The notes under the pieces were generated by a model. That model was not told the origin of the DNA and did not search any database. It worked only from the letters and a program-made list of their open reading frames with translations. From the NCBI RefSeq assembly GCF_040412425.1, contig NC_089781.1, positions 54,341,986-54,405,985 of the forward strand: DNA of 64,000 nucleotides. Reading direction: 5' to 3'. The first letter of the stretch is position 1. Every line of letters starts with the position of its first letter. Both the position numbers and the translations under genes were made by a program. Origin of the DNA: Macrobrachium rosenbergii (taxonomy: Eukaryota > Arthropoda > Malacostraca > Decapoda > Palaemonidae). Shown in pieces: positions 11,500-23,349 of the stretch.

Positions 11500-13800
11500 C
11501 TATCTACAGCACCAGGAAAAGTTCCTGATTATTTCTGGTTCCGAAAGCGTCTGGAAACTGGTGCCCATTGTTGGATGTGTCAAAACTCAACAATTTTATT
11601 CAACTAAATACATTTCCAAGAAATCCAGAACAGTTCTTGCAGCAGTTCAGCAGGATGACTGGATGATTTGAGGGGATATGAAGGATGCATATTTCTGTGT
11701 CCTTATACAGTAAACCCTCATTCATGCAAATACCTCCGTTTTGTGTTTGCAAGGAAAGCTTTTCAATTTAGGGTGCTTTGCTTTGGTCTCAGAACAACTC
11801 ATGTGCTTACATGGGTGTTAGCTCCCACTGGGGTAGGTATTACCTCTAGGAATCAGAATTCTTCTCCACTTGCGTGACTGTCTAGTTGTAGCTTATTCTT
11901 ATGAAAGGATTCTAAGGGCCAAGGACCTGATGATTTCTCTGGTTCAGTCTTTGGGTATTCTCATCAATCTTCAGAAGTCATCTCTGGTGTTCCAGCTCAT
12001 TCGCTTTTCTATCTGGGGATTAGGATAGACTCACAGGTTTCAGGCTTTTTCTTTGGAGAAACAAGTAATCAGCTTCTTGTCTCTTCTGTGAGGATTTCAG
12101 CCCTTAAAGCAACTTCTAGCAAAGGTGTATCTTTCTCTCTCGGGGCATATGACCTTGCTGGAGAAGTTCATCAACCTGTAGAGAATCAGGATGAGACCAA
12201 TTCTGTGCTACCTGAAAGAGACATGTGGCCAGGAGTCCCTTCCAGATCTGACTGATTTTGGTGCTGGTATGTCTTTAGGAGACCCTAGAATGGTGGACAG
12301 ATTATCAAAGCCTCACATTATTCTCAGATGCTTATAGTGAAGGGTTGGAGCACTTTTCTAAGGAATCTGGAAATGTCAGGAATTTGGTTGTCAGATGAAA
12401 AATCCCTTCATATCAACAGTCTCAAGATCTTGGCTCTATGGAAGAGCCTGGTAAAAGACAAAGTGATAGCAGTGTTTTCTGACAAAAGGATCTCCCTTGT
12501 GTACATCAGAAATCAGGAACTCTAAAAATTTTCTTTTGTTCCTCCATGTAGAGAAACTGTTTCTGTAGTTGGAAGCAAGAAAAATTGTACTTATTCCACA
12601 GTTCATTCCAAGGAAGAACAATATATTAGTGAACCACCTCAGCTGAAGGGATCACATTCATCCAGTGAATGGTCTCTGAACCCTCAAGTTTGTCAGTCTC
12701 TGTGTAGACTGTCGGGGTCACCAAACTTAGGCTTTTTTGCAATGACTTGAGACAAGAAGCTTCCAATTTACTGCTCTCCCTTCAAGGACACTCAGGACAC
12801 TTTTCTCCAAGGTTGGTTTCACCTAGATTTTTAAGCCTTTCTGCCTTTCTCAACCATAAGAAGAGTTCTCAACGAACTCAGAGAATCCAGGAACTCCAGG
12901 ATGATTTTAATAGTCCCGTGGTAACCACAGAGGGATTGTTCTCAGAACCTCCACTCTCTGCTGGTTGGTGGATCTTCCTTGATCTCTTCATTTCAGGAGA
13001 GATCTACTCAAACAACCAAACTCCTGTAGGTTTCATCAAAACCTGAAAATGCTTTTGTTAATTGCATGGAGACTTGACTGTCTCTTATGACCAAAAGGTT
13101 TTTCTAGGGTACCTAGGGAGTTTATCCTTAAGTCAAGTTTCAGTGTCTAATTTTTATCAAGCGGCAGTGATTTGTCTATTGGTCATGGTGTCACTCTAGA
13201 GGGATTGCTAGCACCCTTACCTCCATAGATAACGTTATAAATTATTTTTGGGTTTTAAAATATGCCAAGGAGCTAATGATTCCTGCTTTTAGAGGATATA
13301 GGTCGATGTTGCCTCCGTGCTACGTCATTTCGCAAGATGTCTCTAACAATCCAGATCTTAAATAGGTCTTTTGATCTTGATAATGAAGTATCTAAATCCC
13401 AACATCAACCTCTGCCTTGAAATTAAGATGTGGCGTTAGTTTTTATTGGAAGATCCATTTGAGCCCTCGAAAATTATTTCTTTGAGGCATTTATCTATGA
13501 GTAGACACTTTTTAGTAGCTCTAGCGACCACTAGAGGGGTAAGAGATTCACAAGAGTTTTCAAGAAGTAAAGGCTTTTGTAATGGAGATGCTACTCGTCC
13601 GTCCTTTTGCCATTTTTCAGAATGAAGAATGACGTTATGGCAAAACTTCCGTTTGTTGTCACAGTCCCAAACTTGACCTCCTTTGGTGGGTAATGAGGAA
13701 GAGGTCCGTTTATGCCTGGTAGGGGTGATTAAGATTTACCTAGGTAGAATAAAGCCTATCAATGGCAAAGTTAATTTGCTGCTTTACAGAGTTAGGAGAC
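11500..13800 (+). pseudogene. DIRS-A: truncated DIRS-like element (RT, RNase H, tyrosine recombinase)
   Basis: Reading across frames gives, in order: an RT segment with DMKDAYF (about 11680) and KYLRFVFARKAFQF followed by LCFGL; a connecting stretch; an RNase H-like segment with GWSTFLRNLEMSGIW and SLHINSLKILALW (about 12340-12440), then SDKRISLVYIRNQ; and a tyrosine-recombinase-like region with PFEPSKIISLRHL (about 13455) and a following FLVALATTRG block. This order (RT, RNase H, tyrosine recombinase, no integrase) is diagnostic of DIRS-type retrotransposons. There are many stops and frameshifts, and similarity ends near 13800. The recombinase's terminal His/Arg/Tyr region is absent. Confidence 0.8.
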
Positions 13801-13814
13801 CTAACTCTCCTTTG

Positions 13815-13970
13815 TCATAAAATGCAGTGCCCTTTTCATTCGCTGATTGGTCAAATCAGCACAGGAAAAGCTGAACCTTGATACCTTTGCTGAAGGTAAA
13901 TACTCATAATGTAAGAGCTATTGTTGCTTCATTTAATTTTTGAAAAATTTCTCTTGAAGACGTAAATAAT
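13815..13970 (+). repeat. Dispersed repeat, second copy of 9475-9620
   Basis: Diverged copy with CCCTTTTCATTC, GATTGG, GCTGAAGGTAAA and TTCATTTAATTTTT blocks in the same order. It separates the DIRS-A relic from the LINE-C 3' end. Confidence 0.55.
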
Positions 13971-13985
13971 ACAGCACATGGAGTT

Positions 13986-13986
<1 letters not shown>

Positions 13987-14057
<71 letters not shown>
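13987..14057. repeat. (TTA)n, the (AAT)n tail of a minus-strand LINE
   Basis: Uninterrupted trinucleotide run. It lies exactly at the 3' end of the minus-strand LINE-C and is best read as its (AAT)n tail. Confidence 0.9.
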
Positions 14058-14060
<3 letters not shown>

Positions 14061-14952
14061 AAGATGAACCCTCTACATATAGAACGAGGCCATAGGGGTC
14101 AATGACTTGAAATTCAAGCTTCCAAAGAATATGGTGTTCATTTGAAAGAAGTAACAGAGGGTAATAGGAAATACAGAAAGAAGACATCAGTTATTATAGA
14201 AGAAAAAATAAATTAAACAGATTAATAAATAAACAGATGAAAATGTAAGTAAATTTTTAAATTACCAGGAGAATTGTTTTAGGGTAGTAATGCATTGCAT
14301 CTTTGCTTGAACTTTTGAGGTTCCAATTGCACAATATCCTCAGGGAGACTGTTCCGCGGCCTAACAGTGTGGAATAAAGGACCTGTTGAACTGAGAAGTT
14401 TGGCAGCTTGGCACATTTACTGCATATGGGTGCTGCTGTTCAGCAAATCTGGTTGCTCTCGACAGGAAAAGAGGATCATGGATCAGTTGTGAATGTGAAA
14501 TATCTCTGTTAAAATACAACTTATGAAAAATTTAAAAACAAGAGAACATCTGTCCAAGTCATAACTACTAATGTTAGGAAATGGAAACCTACCACCACAA
14601 ACCACTGTAACTAAAAGAGATAAATCTTTGGCAGAAACAGACATGTACACTGGAGAAAAGTATTCTAGTAAAGGAAGGACAAATGACCTAAAACAGGTTG
14701 CATTGATTTTATCACTGCTATAAATATATGAGACCTTACGAACAGTACGCAACTTCCATGTGGCTTTTACTGACACTTTCATTAGATATTTCTCAAAAGT
14801 AAGATGTGAGTCAAAAGTTACACCTAGAATAGTTAAAGCTTCAGACTCATTCAACAGAGTCCCATCCACCTGAAGGGGAGGATGGGGTGGAAAATCTGTA
14901 CGAGACCTACTGATCAATACAGTATTTTTTGATAGTGTAGTTGCTTGTTTCT
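14058..14952 (-). pseudogene. LINE-C, 3' half: RT C-terminal region and 3' UTR
   Basis: The minus-strand frame at 14483-14959 encodes LQVDGTLLNESEALTILGV, then FDSHLTFEKY and FVLPLLEYFSPVYM. This is the part of a non-LTR reverse transcriptase downstream of the YxDD box (thumb and connector). After a frameshift the reading continues toward 14300, followed by a 3' UTR and the (AAT)n tail. The missing front half, up to the YxDD-type box, lies at 29490-30215 on the same strand. I therefore infer that one LINE was split by the intervening element. CR1/L2-like by tail type and RT motifs, but the clade is uncertain. Confidence 0.8.
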
Positions 14953-15240
14953 TCCTCAAGGAGTTACCTTCTATAGGTCTGTCAGAATTTTCTTTTAGTT
15001 GGTTTCGTGGCCAGGTATTGCATTGTAATGATAAACACTATAACATGTGGTGGAGTATGTGATGGACTCAAAGATAAGAGGGCTCTTCCCCTTATCTTAC
15101 AGCAAAGCTGTACCCTGGTTCTTTCCTTTGCCAAAACCTGCAAGAATAGGAAGTGATTAATGCGCATGTGCAGTCCACCACATTGTCGACAACGGACTGG
15201 CGTGGAGAGCAAGAAACCATTACTTTCTGTGGTCACTTTG
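14953..15240 (+). repeat. DIRS-B left inverted terminal repeat
   Basis: The sequence from CCTCAAGGAGTTACC through AGGGCTCTTCC and TTTGCCAAAACCTG to AACCATTACTTTCTGT matches, in inverted orientation, 29140-29455. Inverted terminal repeats rather than direct LTRs are typical of DIRS elements. The extreme ~40 bp present at the right end is missing here. Confidence 0.8.
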
Positions 15241-15639
15241 GATCAGTTTCATTTGTCAGTGCTCCAAATTTCATAATTATGGAATTGCCTAAAGAAGGAA
15301 GTTAAGTGCCTAGTTTTAAGTTTCAGTTAAAGTTTTAGTTTTAAACATTTGGGATTGTTAGTTAAATTGTGTGTGAAAGCTGAAAACCCGGTTATTCATG
15401 CCAACACATGGATGGCACTTTAGTCATAATTGCTTATATTTAGTTGTGAAAAGTGCAAATTATTTTTAAAATTTGTCATTTCAATTAAAAGAAACGTTCC
15501 ACAATTTATCATTAATATAGAAAATCTTTTCAGATTATACGATGTCTACAATAATCTCGATGTTTACAATAATATAGGCAGTAGCCTAGATCACATTGAG
15601 AATAATTTAGACTGGATAAATAGGGGATGTTGTCTGTAG

Positions 15640-15909
15640 CCTATAACCTAGGATCACATATCCTGAAGTGTGAACAAAATAACCTAGATTAGGTAGTAAC
15701 CTAAAAATTAGGGTAACTTTTTAAGAAATATCCTATTATGTGCCTAAGCAGTAGACTAACTTAGGCCAAGGACCTTAGGATTAGATATTAATCTGGGCAA
15801 AATAAAACGGTAGCCTAGCTATAAGGCTACATATTAGTAAAATTTTTCTTTTTTATATAGCCTATAACGTGATCTAAATAATCTGGATTAGACAGTACCT
15901 TATATTAGA
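15640..15909 (+). repeat. DIRS-B minisatellite, left part
   Basis: Imperfect repeats with AAGAAATATCCTATTATG, CCTAAGCAGTA, GCTATAAGGCTACATA and a TTTTTATATAG block. The same units resume at 23876. I interpret the two as one array inside DIRS-B, split by the TTAA-flanked insertion. Confidence 0.75.
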
Positions 15910-16469
15910 TTAAGGGGGCCACTGACACCACAAGGCCCCATTAATAAAGTAAATGCTTGTTGCTATCTTATGATTGAAGGGATTTGCTTCAAATTTTTAC
16001 CACTTATAAGACAACTAATACTGAAACAATACAAGTCAGTGGGGGTCGTCACATTTCTGGAAGCAATGATTAAATGAGTGCGTATGTGTGTGGCACTCCC
16101 TAATGATATATTAACAGGGGGATAGGCTCTTGCAGGGGGACTTCATTTTGAGACTGTGTCTGATTTGGTTTGTGGTGCAACGTTCAAGGACGCCACTGGA
16201 AAATTTGTTATTTGTCGCCATAGAAAGTGAGTACCATAACTCATGAACACTTATATCTTTTCCAGTCATTTTGTGGAAAGACTTAGTAGTACTGCAGTGA
16301 AATCCCGCTGTCTCCCTTATGCATTTTCCTGTTCTGTTCTCCATTGTACATTTTTCTGTTTTGAATAGGAATGTCTTTTAACACCATTTCAGGTTTTAAT
16401 ATATGATATATTTCTTTCAACAGGAATTCTGGGTTTGTCTTGTGAGGACGAATAATTTGGAAGTGGTGT

Positions 16470-16778
16470 TTATTCTTTACATACTATATGACAGTTATTG
16501 TGGTCCAGAGTAATTATGACCTTATTACTTTGTTTGGTGAGCGGGGTGTTAGTCACTAATATTATCTGGTTTAGAATCGATAACCTGAATGTTTGTGAAT
16601 CAGAATTTCCTCTAGTGATGTTTTCCATTTGTAGGGGGTGGAATTCACTCCATTTCATTATCGTAGCTTTTGCTGAATCACTTTCGTTAAATTTGTAAAT
16701 AAAGTCTAGTTTTGTACCTTGGTGTTTAATTCCAGTAGGCCTTTGTTTAAGAGCAGGTTCAGTGAGAGAAATTGACAA
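16470..16778 (-). CDS. Unrecognised minus-strand open frame (102 codons)
   Basis: An open frame with balanced, non-repetitive composition starting MSISLTEPALKQRPTG and containing KLDFIYKFNESDSAK. It has no domain that I recognise. Just upstream on the minus strand (about 16795-16830) is TCATCCCTGG followed by GTAAGT, a good splice-donor match. Before that lies TTACTTTTCTAAG, a possible acceptor, so there may be small exons here. It lies inside the TTAA-flanked insertion and might belong to that element. The frame could equally be chance or an old element. No function is proposed. Confidence 0.3.
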   Translation of the reverse strand: MSISLTEPALKQRPTGIKHQGTKLDFIYKFNESDSAKATIMKWSEFHPLQMENITRGNSDSQTFRLSILNQIILVTNTPLTKQSNKVIITLDHNNCHIVCKE

Positions 16779-16907
16779 AGGAGAAGAAATTTACTTACCC
16801 AGGGATGAGCTACTGCTACCAGATCGTCTTAGAAAAGTAAGATGATTCACAGCAATAAAAGATGACCCTATTTGACCTGGGGATAGAGTCATTTACACAC
16901 ACACATG

Positions 16908-17385
<478 letters not shown>

Positions 17386-17451
17386 AATCAAACAATAGGC
17401 AAATTGGAGTAACGGAAAGGGGTTCTTGTTTCTTTATGCACTTAATAATAT

Positions 17452-17489
17452 GCCGACGTTTTGTATCTCTTGATACATTTTCCAGGCTG
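17452..17489 (-). ncRNA. Hammerhead-ribozyme-like hairpin, minus Penelope copy
   Basis: On the minus strand, CCTGGAAAA is followed by a 6 bp hairpin (TGTATC, AAGA loop, GATACA) and then AAAACGTCGGC. Order and spacing resemble the hammerhead core (CTGANGA, stem II, GAAAC, GTC) known from Penelope-like element terminal repeats. The CTGA box is altered and GAAA is AAAA here, so activity is unlikely. Confidence 0.35.
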
Positions 17490-17934
17490 AAAAAGCGATG
17501 AACTTAAGGATAATTGTGTATAAACAGTAAGAGGTATTCACATTATATACTTAACACCATGTTAGAGGACAGTTAAAAGAATAAAAGGACAACCTTAAAA
17601 ACACTTAAAAGATCTTTAAAAAAAAAATTATTTAAAAAAGAACAACAGCAGAAGGAGGCGAGTGCCAACACGAAAAGGCAAGACACCTACCCACACGGGT
17701 GGTGTAAAGCAAAGTGACACAGACAACCAATGCAGGGGGAAGAGAGAGTGGGGCGGAGGAGTATGAACAAAGAGGTTACAGCAGGTATGTTGATCGATGA
17801 ACAACTGGGTGGAAGTTGATTGGTGATTAAGGGCAGGGACAGTTAATTTAATCACAACAGATTCAGGTGTGGTTAATTTTTCTGCATATCGGGTTGTACC
17901 CACAGTACTAAAATCCTTAGCAACTATATGTGTT

Positions 17935-19125
17935 CTTGTAATTTTAAAGCTGGGGTCTTGCTAGATCAATGGGGTATACTAGGATGATATGCATCTTACC
18001 TTAATTACCATAAAAAATCTGGACTCTGACCTTGGGAACAGCTAAAATTACAAACAACAAAATATGCCTGAAAGGCTACTTCAAGGGGGAAGAGATTAGA
18101 TAAACTCTAGAGTTTAACTTAATTCATTATATTTACAAAAGAAACACATCAGAAGAATGGTAGTGTAATTCTGGACAAATGAGGTGAAGCAAATGACGGG
18201 AAATTCCAGGAGGGAATACAAGTGGGTTGCCTGCTTCAAAGTTGTTGAAACGAAGTAAGGAGGGCCGCTAAGCACACTGATGATACGCAACCACAGTGAA
18301 AACTCCTAATCTGTAATCAAAACACTTAGGGTTAGTTAACCAGCTCTAGCACTGAAATGAAGGAATCGAGGAATTGCATAGAAGATGCCTAACTGAACTC
18401 GATTCCTGTGACTCAGACGTCAAACGATTACGTTACTCTTCTCGTAACTGCTTTGCAAATTAGACTGCACAAGATATAAAACAATACAGGTCTCACTGTA
18501 ATTATATCGCACTATGAAAAGGAAAGGAACGTAGATAGAGAAAATAGGGGAACGTGGCTGATGAAAAACCTTAAATCCTGGTACTTTACCTTCTTAGGAG
18601 CTAAAGTTTCTTCTTATGAGGGCCAGCGAAGGAGCGAATTAATTCACATCAAAAGTTACGTTTACTGCCAGCCACGTGTTTGAAATAGGCAGTGGATAGA
18701 GCAAGGAATGGAGCTCTGGAGTCCGTGGCGCCGCCGACAATTCTGAGAGGGGGTGTCTCGTCCAGGACTCTTTTATAGCGTCGGGAATTACAGCTTTTCT
18801 TCCTAGATGGGGTTGTGGTCACTCTGCCCACGTGGGAACTGCGGCCGCATGGTTTCAAATTCAAAATGGTGGAACGCACGTGGTCCGCCCACCAGCTGGC
18901 CTGCCTTTGGCGACGGTTAGCTCTTGGCAGGGGTCCGCACCTGGAATTAAGAGATTTCTGACAGCACTTTGGACAAGAAAGGGATTTAATGGGGTTTCCC
19001 CCCCAAAAAGGCAGTGGGGGGAGGTTTTAGGGGCGAATTTCTCAGTGAATCATACTAAATTTGCCTTATTTAATTACTTAGTTCTTTTACTTTAAATTTA
19101 GTGCAAAAAAATGTGGCGTAGGAGG
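17935..19125. repeat. LTR-like repeat inserted in the minus Penelope copy (copy 2 of 2040-2900)
   Basis: The Penelope sequence stops near TTAGCAACTATATGTG and resumes near ATAGTGTCTTAC, whereas the plus copy reads straight through this join. The insert shares ordered blocks with 2040-2900 (see there) but no convincing ORF. It is probably a solo LTR or a non-autonomous element. Exact ends and target duplication are unclear. Confidence 0.5.
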
Positions 19126-20735
19126 GAATATTCTTAATAGTGTCTTACAAATTTTACTGTGATTTCATACATTAAACTGCTTGGGATTGGATAATCGACA
19201 GCCTGTTCTACAACTAACTGCTTGATGAGAGGAGATTTGGACTTTTAGCAGCTTCCTGGTACAACCATATAAGTGCCAAGATCACATCTAGGATTAGTTT
19301 ATTTATAAATCACACCGGAAGTAAACAAGGGGCTAATCCTATCCATGACATGGAAAAGAGATCTGATGGTTCGTGCGTTTATTGGGATTAACTTAAGATT
19401 AAGAGCGGTAATTGTCCATTGAATAGCCTGATACATTTTTTCCGAAATCTGTTGTCATGTAAAAAAGGAAATCTTGTATACAAACATAATTTGGGATCAC
19501 TATGGACTAAAGGTTGTGGGGGTTAAGTTTCAAATTATGCAATTTGTTGAGAGCTCTATGGACAGTCACTGGTGGGTAGAAATTATTCTTAAAATAATCA
19601 GTTAAGATAATAATCTCAGCATGAAATGCGGACCAACTTGAGGTCAGGTTAATGGCTCTATGAAGAAGAGTGGACAAGGAATTCTTTCATTTTAAAATTG
19701 TAAAAACTTGAGCTATAAAAATTCGTTCTAAGTCCAGAAAAAGTGTTCTTCCCATAAATACCTGTATGGAAGCCAATTTCATCCCTAGATACCTTTACGT
19801 CAAGGAAGGAGAGAGAATTATGGGTTTCTATCTCAATGGTAAATTTAATGTTCTGGTGCTGCGCATTTAAATGTTCCAAAAATGCGTCAGCATGGTAGTC
19901 AAATCTAAAAAGGGCAAATGTATCATCAGCGTAACGTTTATAAAAGAGTGGACGGGAATCAGAGGGACATTCATCTATAGCTAGCTCCTCCAGGGAGTTC
20001 ATAAAGATGTTGGCAAAGGTCGGTCCCAAAGGACTGCCCATTGCCATCCCCTCTATTTGTTTCAAAACAGTACCATTAAAAATGAAACTGAAACAGTCTC
20101 CAGCACAGCCAATTCTAGAAGTGATTTAAACTGAGCTTTACTAAATTGATTAAAATAGGAATTATCAGTAAGAAGTAACTTATTAAAAAATGATCTCTAT
20201 AGTCTCATCTACAGGAACATTTGTGAACAGCGAATCTGTCAAAACTAACCATGAACAAATCTGGGACTTCGTCTTTGAAGGTGGTTGAATTCGTCAAAGT
20301 GTACTTATTGCTGGTAAGGGGCTGAAGCAATGGGACAAGGAATTTGGCTATTTTATAGCTGGAATTATTACTGGGGGAAAGAATGGGTCCAAGGGGAATT
20401 CCTTCCTTGTGTAATTTGGGCAGTCCGTAGATAACTCCGTATGTAGATCCAGTCACCACGAGGTCCGATAAGTATTGTCGTCTATTACTTTATTTTGTTT
20501 AAGTGTCCTAAGGAATCTATTAATTTTGTTCTTCAGATTTAGTAATGTTGTAAAGATCCGGTTCGCCAACTTTAGTAAATTTCGACGTGTCACATAAAAT
20601 GTCGTTCATTTTCTGTATGTAGCTGGACCTATCAAGAATTACTGTGCCTTTGCCCTAGTCTGGGCGAGTGATTATTGTATTTTTGACTTTTGCTAGGTCT
20701 CTAAGAATATCATGGTCTTTTTTCGTAAAGAATTG

Positions 20736-22205
20736 GCTGTACTGGACACGGCATTCATTTTGAATGGTATTGTTTTTAAACAAATGGAGGGGATGGCAAT
20801 GGGCAGTCCTTTGGGACCGACCTTTGCCAACATCTTTATGAACTCCCTGGAGGAGCTAGCTATAGATGTATGGCCTTCTGATTCCCGTCCACTCTTTTAT
20901 AAACGTTACGCTGATGATACATTTGCCCTTTTTAGATTTGACTACCATGCTGACGCATTTTTGGAACATTTAAATGCTCAGCACCAGAACATTAAATTTA
21001 CCATTGAGATAGAAACCCCTAATTCTCTCCCCTTCCTTGACGTAAAGGTAACTAAGGATGAAATTGGCTTCCATACAGGTATTTATGGGAAGAACACTTT
21101 TTCTGGACTTGGCACGAGTTTTTATAGCTCATGTTTTTACAGTTGTAAAATAAAAGAATTCCTTGTCCACTCTCCTTCATAGAGCCATTAACCTGACCTC
21201 AAGTTGGTCCGCATTTCATGCTGAGATTATTATCTTCACTGATTATTTTAAGAATAATTTCTACCCACCAGTGACTGTCCATAGAGTTCTCAACAAATTG
21301 CATGATTTGAAACTTAACCCCCGACCTTTAGTCCATAGTGCTCCCAAATTATGTTTGTATGCAAGATTTCCTTTTTTTACATGACAATGGATTTCGGAAA
21401 AAATGTATCAGGCTATTCAACGGACAATTACCACTCTTAATCTTAAGTCAATCCCAATAAACCCACGAACCATTGGATGTCTTCTCCTTGTCAAGGAAAG
21501 GTTTAGCCCCTTATTTACTTCCGGTGTGATTTATAAATATAATCATCCTAGATGTGATCTTGGCACTTATATCGGTTGTACCAGGAAGCTGCTAAAAGTC
21601 CGAATCTCCTCTCATCAAGGAGTTAGTTGTAGAACAAGCTGTCGACTATCCAATCCTGAGCAGTTTATTTAATATAAGAAATCACAGTAAAATTTGTAAG
21701 ACACATAGATACTAAGGATTTTATGTGGGGACAACCTGATACGCAGAAGAATTAACCACACTTGAATCTATTATCATTAAATTAACTGTCCCTGCCCTTA
21801 ACCACCGATCAGCTTCCACCCAGCTGTTCATCGATTAACGTTACTGCTGTAACCTCTTTGTTTAAACTCCCCTCCCTCTCTCTATCCCCCCTGCATTGGT
21901 TGTGTGTGTCAGTTTGCTTTACATTACCGGTCTGGGTAGGTGTCTTGCTTTCCGCGTTGGCCCTGGCCTCCTTCTGCTGTTCTGTTTTTTTAGATATTTT
22001 TAAAAATATCTTTTAAGTTTTTTTAAGGTTGTCTTTTTTTTCTTTTAATTGTCCTTTAACGTGTATACCTTTTATTGTTTATACACAATAATAAGTTCAT
22101 TGCTTTTTCAGCCTGGAAAATGCATCAAGAGATGTGAAACGTCGGCGTATTATTAAATGGATAAAGAAAAAGAACTCCTTACCGTTACTCCAATTTGCCT
22201 ATTTG
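20736..22205 (+). pseudogene. Penelope-like element, plus copy (5' truncated): RT and GIY-YIG
   Basis: It starts inside the RT, just before GMAMGSPLGPTFANIF (about 20793), with RYADDTFALF near 20907. The RT tail continues to 21182. Then comes a frameshifted block (21163-21384) and, at 21403-21672, the endonuclease segment with GVIYKYNHPRCDLGTYIG, a GIY-YIG-type start with Tyr-Ile-Gly, and KVRISSH. It is very similar to the minus copy, so duplication was fairly recent. Intact frames are short and broken by stops. The 3' end runs into a (CA)n/(TA)n microsatellite at 22207-22302. Confidence 0.88.
22109..22146 (+). ncRNA. Hammerhead-ribozyme-like hairpin, plus Penelope copy
   Basis: CCTGGAAAA, a hairpin (GCATC, AAGA, GATGT) and GAAACGTCGGC lie in order. 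GAAAC-GTC is preserved here, but the CTGANGA box reads CTGGAAA. This matches the minus-copy motif, including a compensating change in the stem (GTATC/GATAC versus GCATC/GATGT), which argues that the stem was maintained at some time. Confidence 0.4.
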
Positions 22206-22206
22206 T

Positions 22207-22242
22207 ATATACATACACACACACACATATACTGTATATACA

Positions 22243-22302
<60 letters not shown>
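22207..22302. repeat. (CA)n/(TA)n microsatellite
   Basis: A short CA run followed by about 60 bp of TA, directly at the 3' end of the plus Penelope copy. Confidence 0.95.
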
Positions 22303-22307
<5 letters not shown>

Positions 22308-22735
22308 TCAGTACAAAGTTTTTCATAACATAAAAATTAAATAATATATGCTATTAATATAAAGTTTTCTTCTTAGCCTATAAAAATAGTTTATGCTATT
22401 AGTGCAAAGTTTTTTCATAACTCATAAAAATTAATATATGCTGTCAGTGTAAAGTTTTATTTATAGCCTATAAAAATATATGCTATCAATATAAAGTTTT
22501 CTTCATAGCCTGTAAAAAATACTATATTCTACCAATAAAAAGTATATGCTATCAGCGAAAAGTTTTTTTCATAACTTATAAAGTTTAGTTAAAATATGCT
22601 ATCAAAGTTTTCTTCATAGCCTTTAAAAATAGTATATGCTATCATTGCAAAGTTTTTTCATAACTTATAAAAATTATGTTCTCAATGTAAAGTTTTCTTC
22701 ATAACGTATAAAAATATAAACTACCAATGTACAAG
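22303..22735. repeat. AT-rich tandem repeat, ~55-65 bp units
   Basis: About seven to eight units of the form TATGCTATCA..AAAGTTTTCTTCATA..CTATAAAAATA. Two alternating variants (TTCATAACTTATAAAAATTA and TCATAGCCTATAAAAATAG) suggest a higher-order dimer of about 120 bp. Confidence 0.85.
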
Positions 22736-22957
22736 GTTTCGTGTCGTTATTCCCATGTTTTCCGTTCAGATATAGGAAGGGCAAATAGACATCTGGATAA
22801 AGGAAGCAATGACCCTGAGCTAAACAAGTCAGACAACTCACTGCGGTAAAATCAAGCTTGCTGATGTTATATAATTACTATCATTATTATGAAAAATAGT
22901 AATCATAAAATATACAGTATATAGGAAAACAAATCACGGAAAGAAAATCGAGCTTAC

Positions 22958-23126
22958 ATAGATCTGGGAGTTCTTGCGTTATTGACATCCATTTGGAGGT
23001 ACCTGGCATTTCTCCCATGGAGATTCTTCTCGTTTGGTTGGGTCTGTCTTCTAGTAATCCTAGTTGGGCACGCATTCTTTGGCACCTTTCCCTTTCAAGG
23101 GTAGTCTTCCTCTTTTTCCCTGCCAT
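22958..23126 (-). CDS. Candidate first coding exon, protein unrecognised
   Basis: The minus-strand frame begins MAGKKRKTTLERERCQRMR and stays open for 56 codons, to a strong splice-donor match, TAT|GTAAGCT, at 22958/22957. The N-terminus is strongly basic, so it could be a nuclear or DNA-binding protein, but I see no named domain. It lies near the right end of the TTAA-flanked insertion and points inward, where a transposase gene would be expected. That link is inference. It could be a host exon or chance. Confidence 0.3.
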
Positions 23127-23349
23127 TGGAACTACGTCAGTGCATAGCGGGGTCAAGAAATGCAAACGTAAATGCGATCACAATGCAAAACGTACGACGG
23201 TAGGACCAGAAACTCACACTTGCTCGACAAGATGGCTTATGGGTAAAGATGCTCTGTTATATTTCAGAAAATACACAGTAAAGATGTCAAGAAATAAAAA
23301 AAATATTATATGTAAACCAGTTGGCATGGTGCGTCTGTGATACGACTGT

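Larger units (their letters stand above)
17385..20735 (-). pseudogene. Penelope-like element, minus copy (RT plus GIY-YIG end), interrupted
   Basis: Penelope-like elements encode one protein with a reverse transcriptase and usually a GIY-YIG endonuclease. On the minus strand, 20205-20459 encodes VIYGLPKLHKEGIPLGPI, characteristic of this RT family. The 19658-20065 frame has GMAMGSPLGPTFANIF and RYADDTF, which contains the catalytic Asp pair. A C-terminal block ends near 17630. The ORF carries several frameshifts (for example between 20205 and 20065). About 17935-19125 is foreign: the sequence on each side is contiguous in the plus copy. The 3' end abuts the (TA)n cluster. The 5' end meets the plus copy head to head near 20735. 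Confidence 0.85.
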
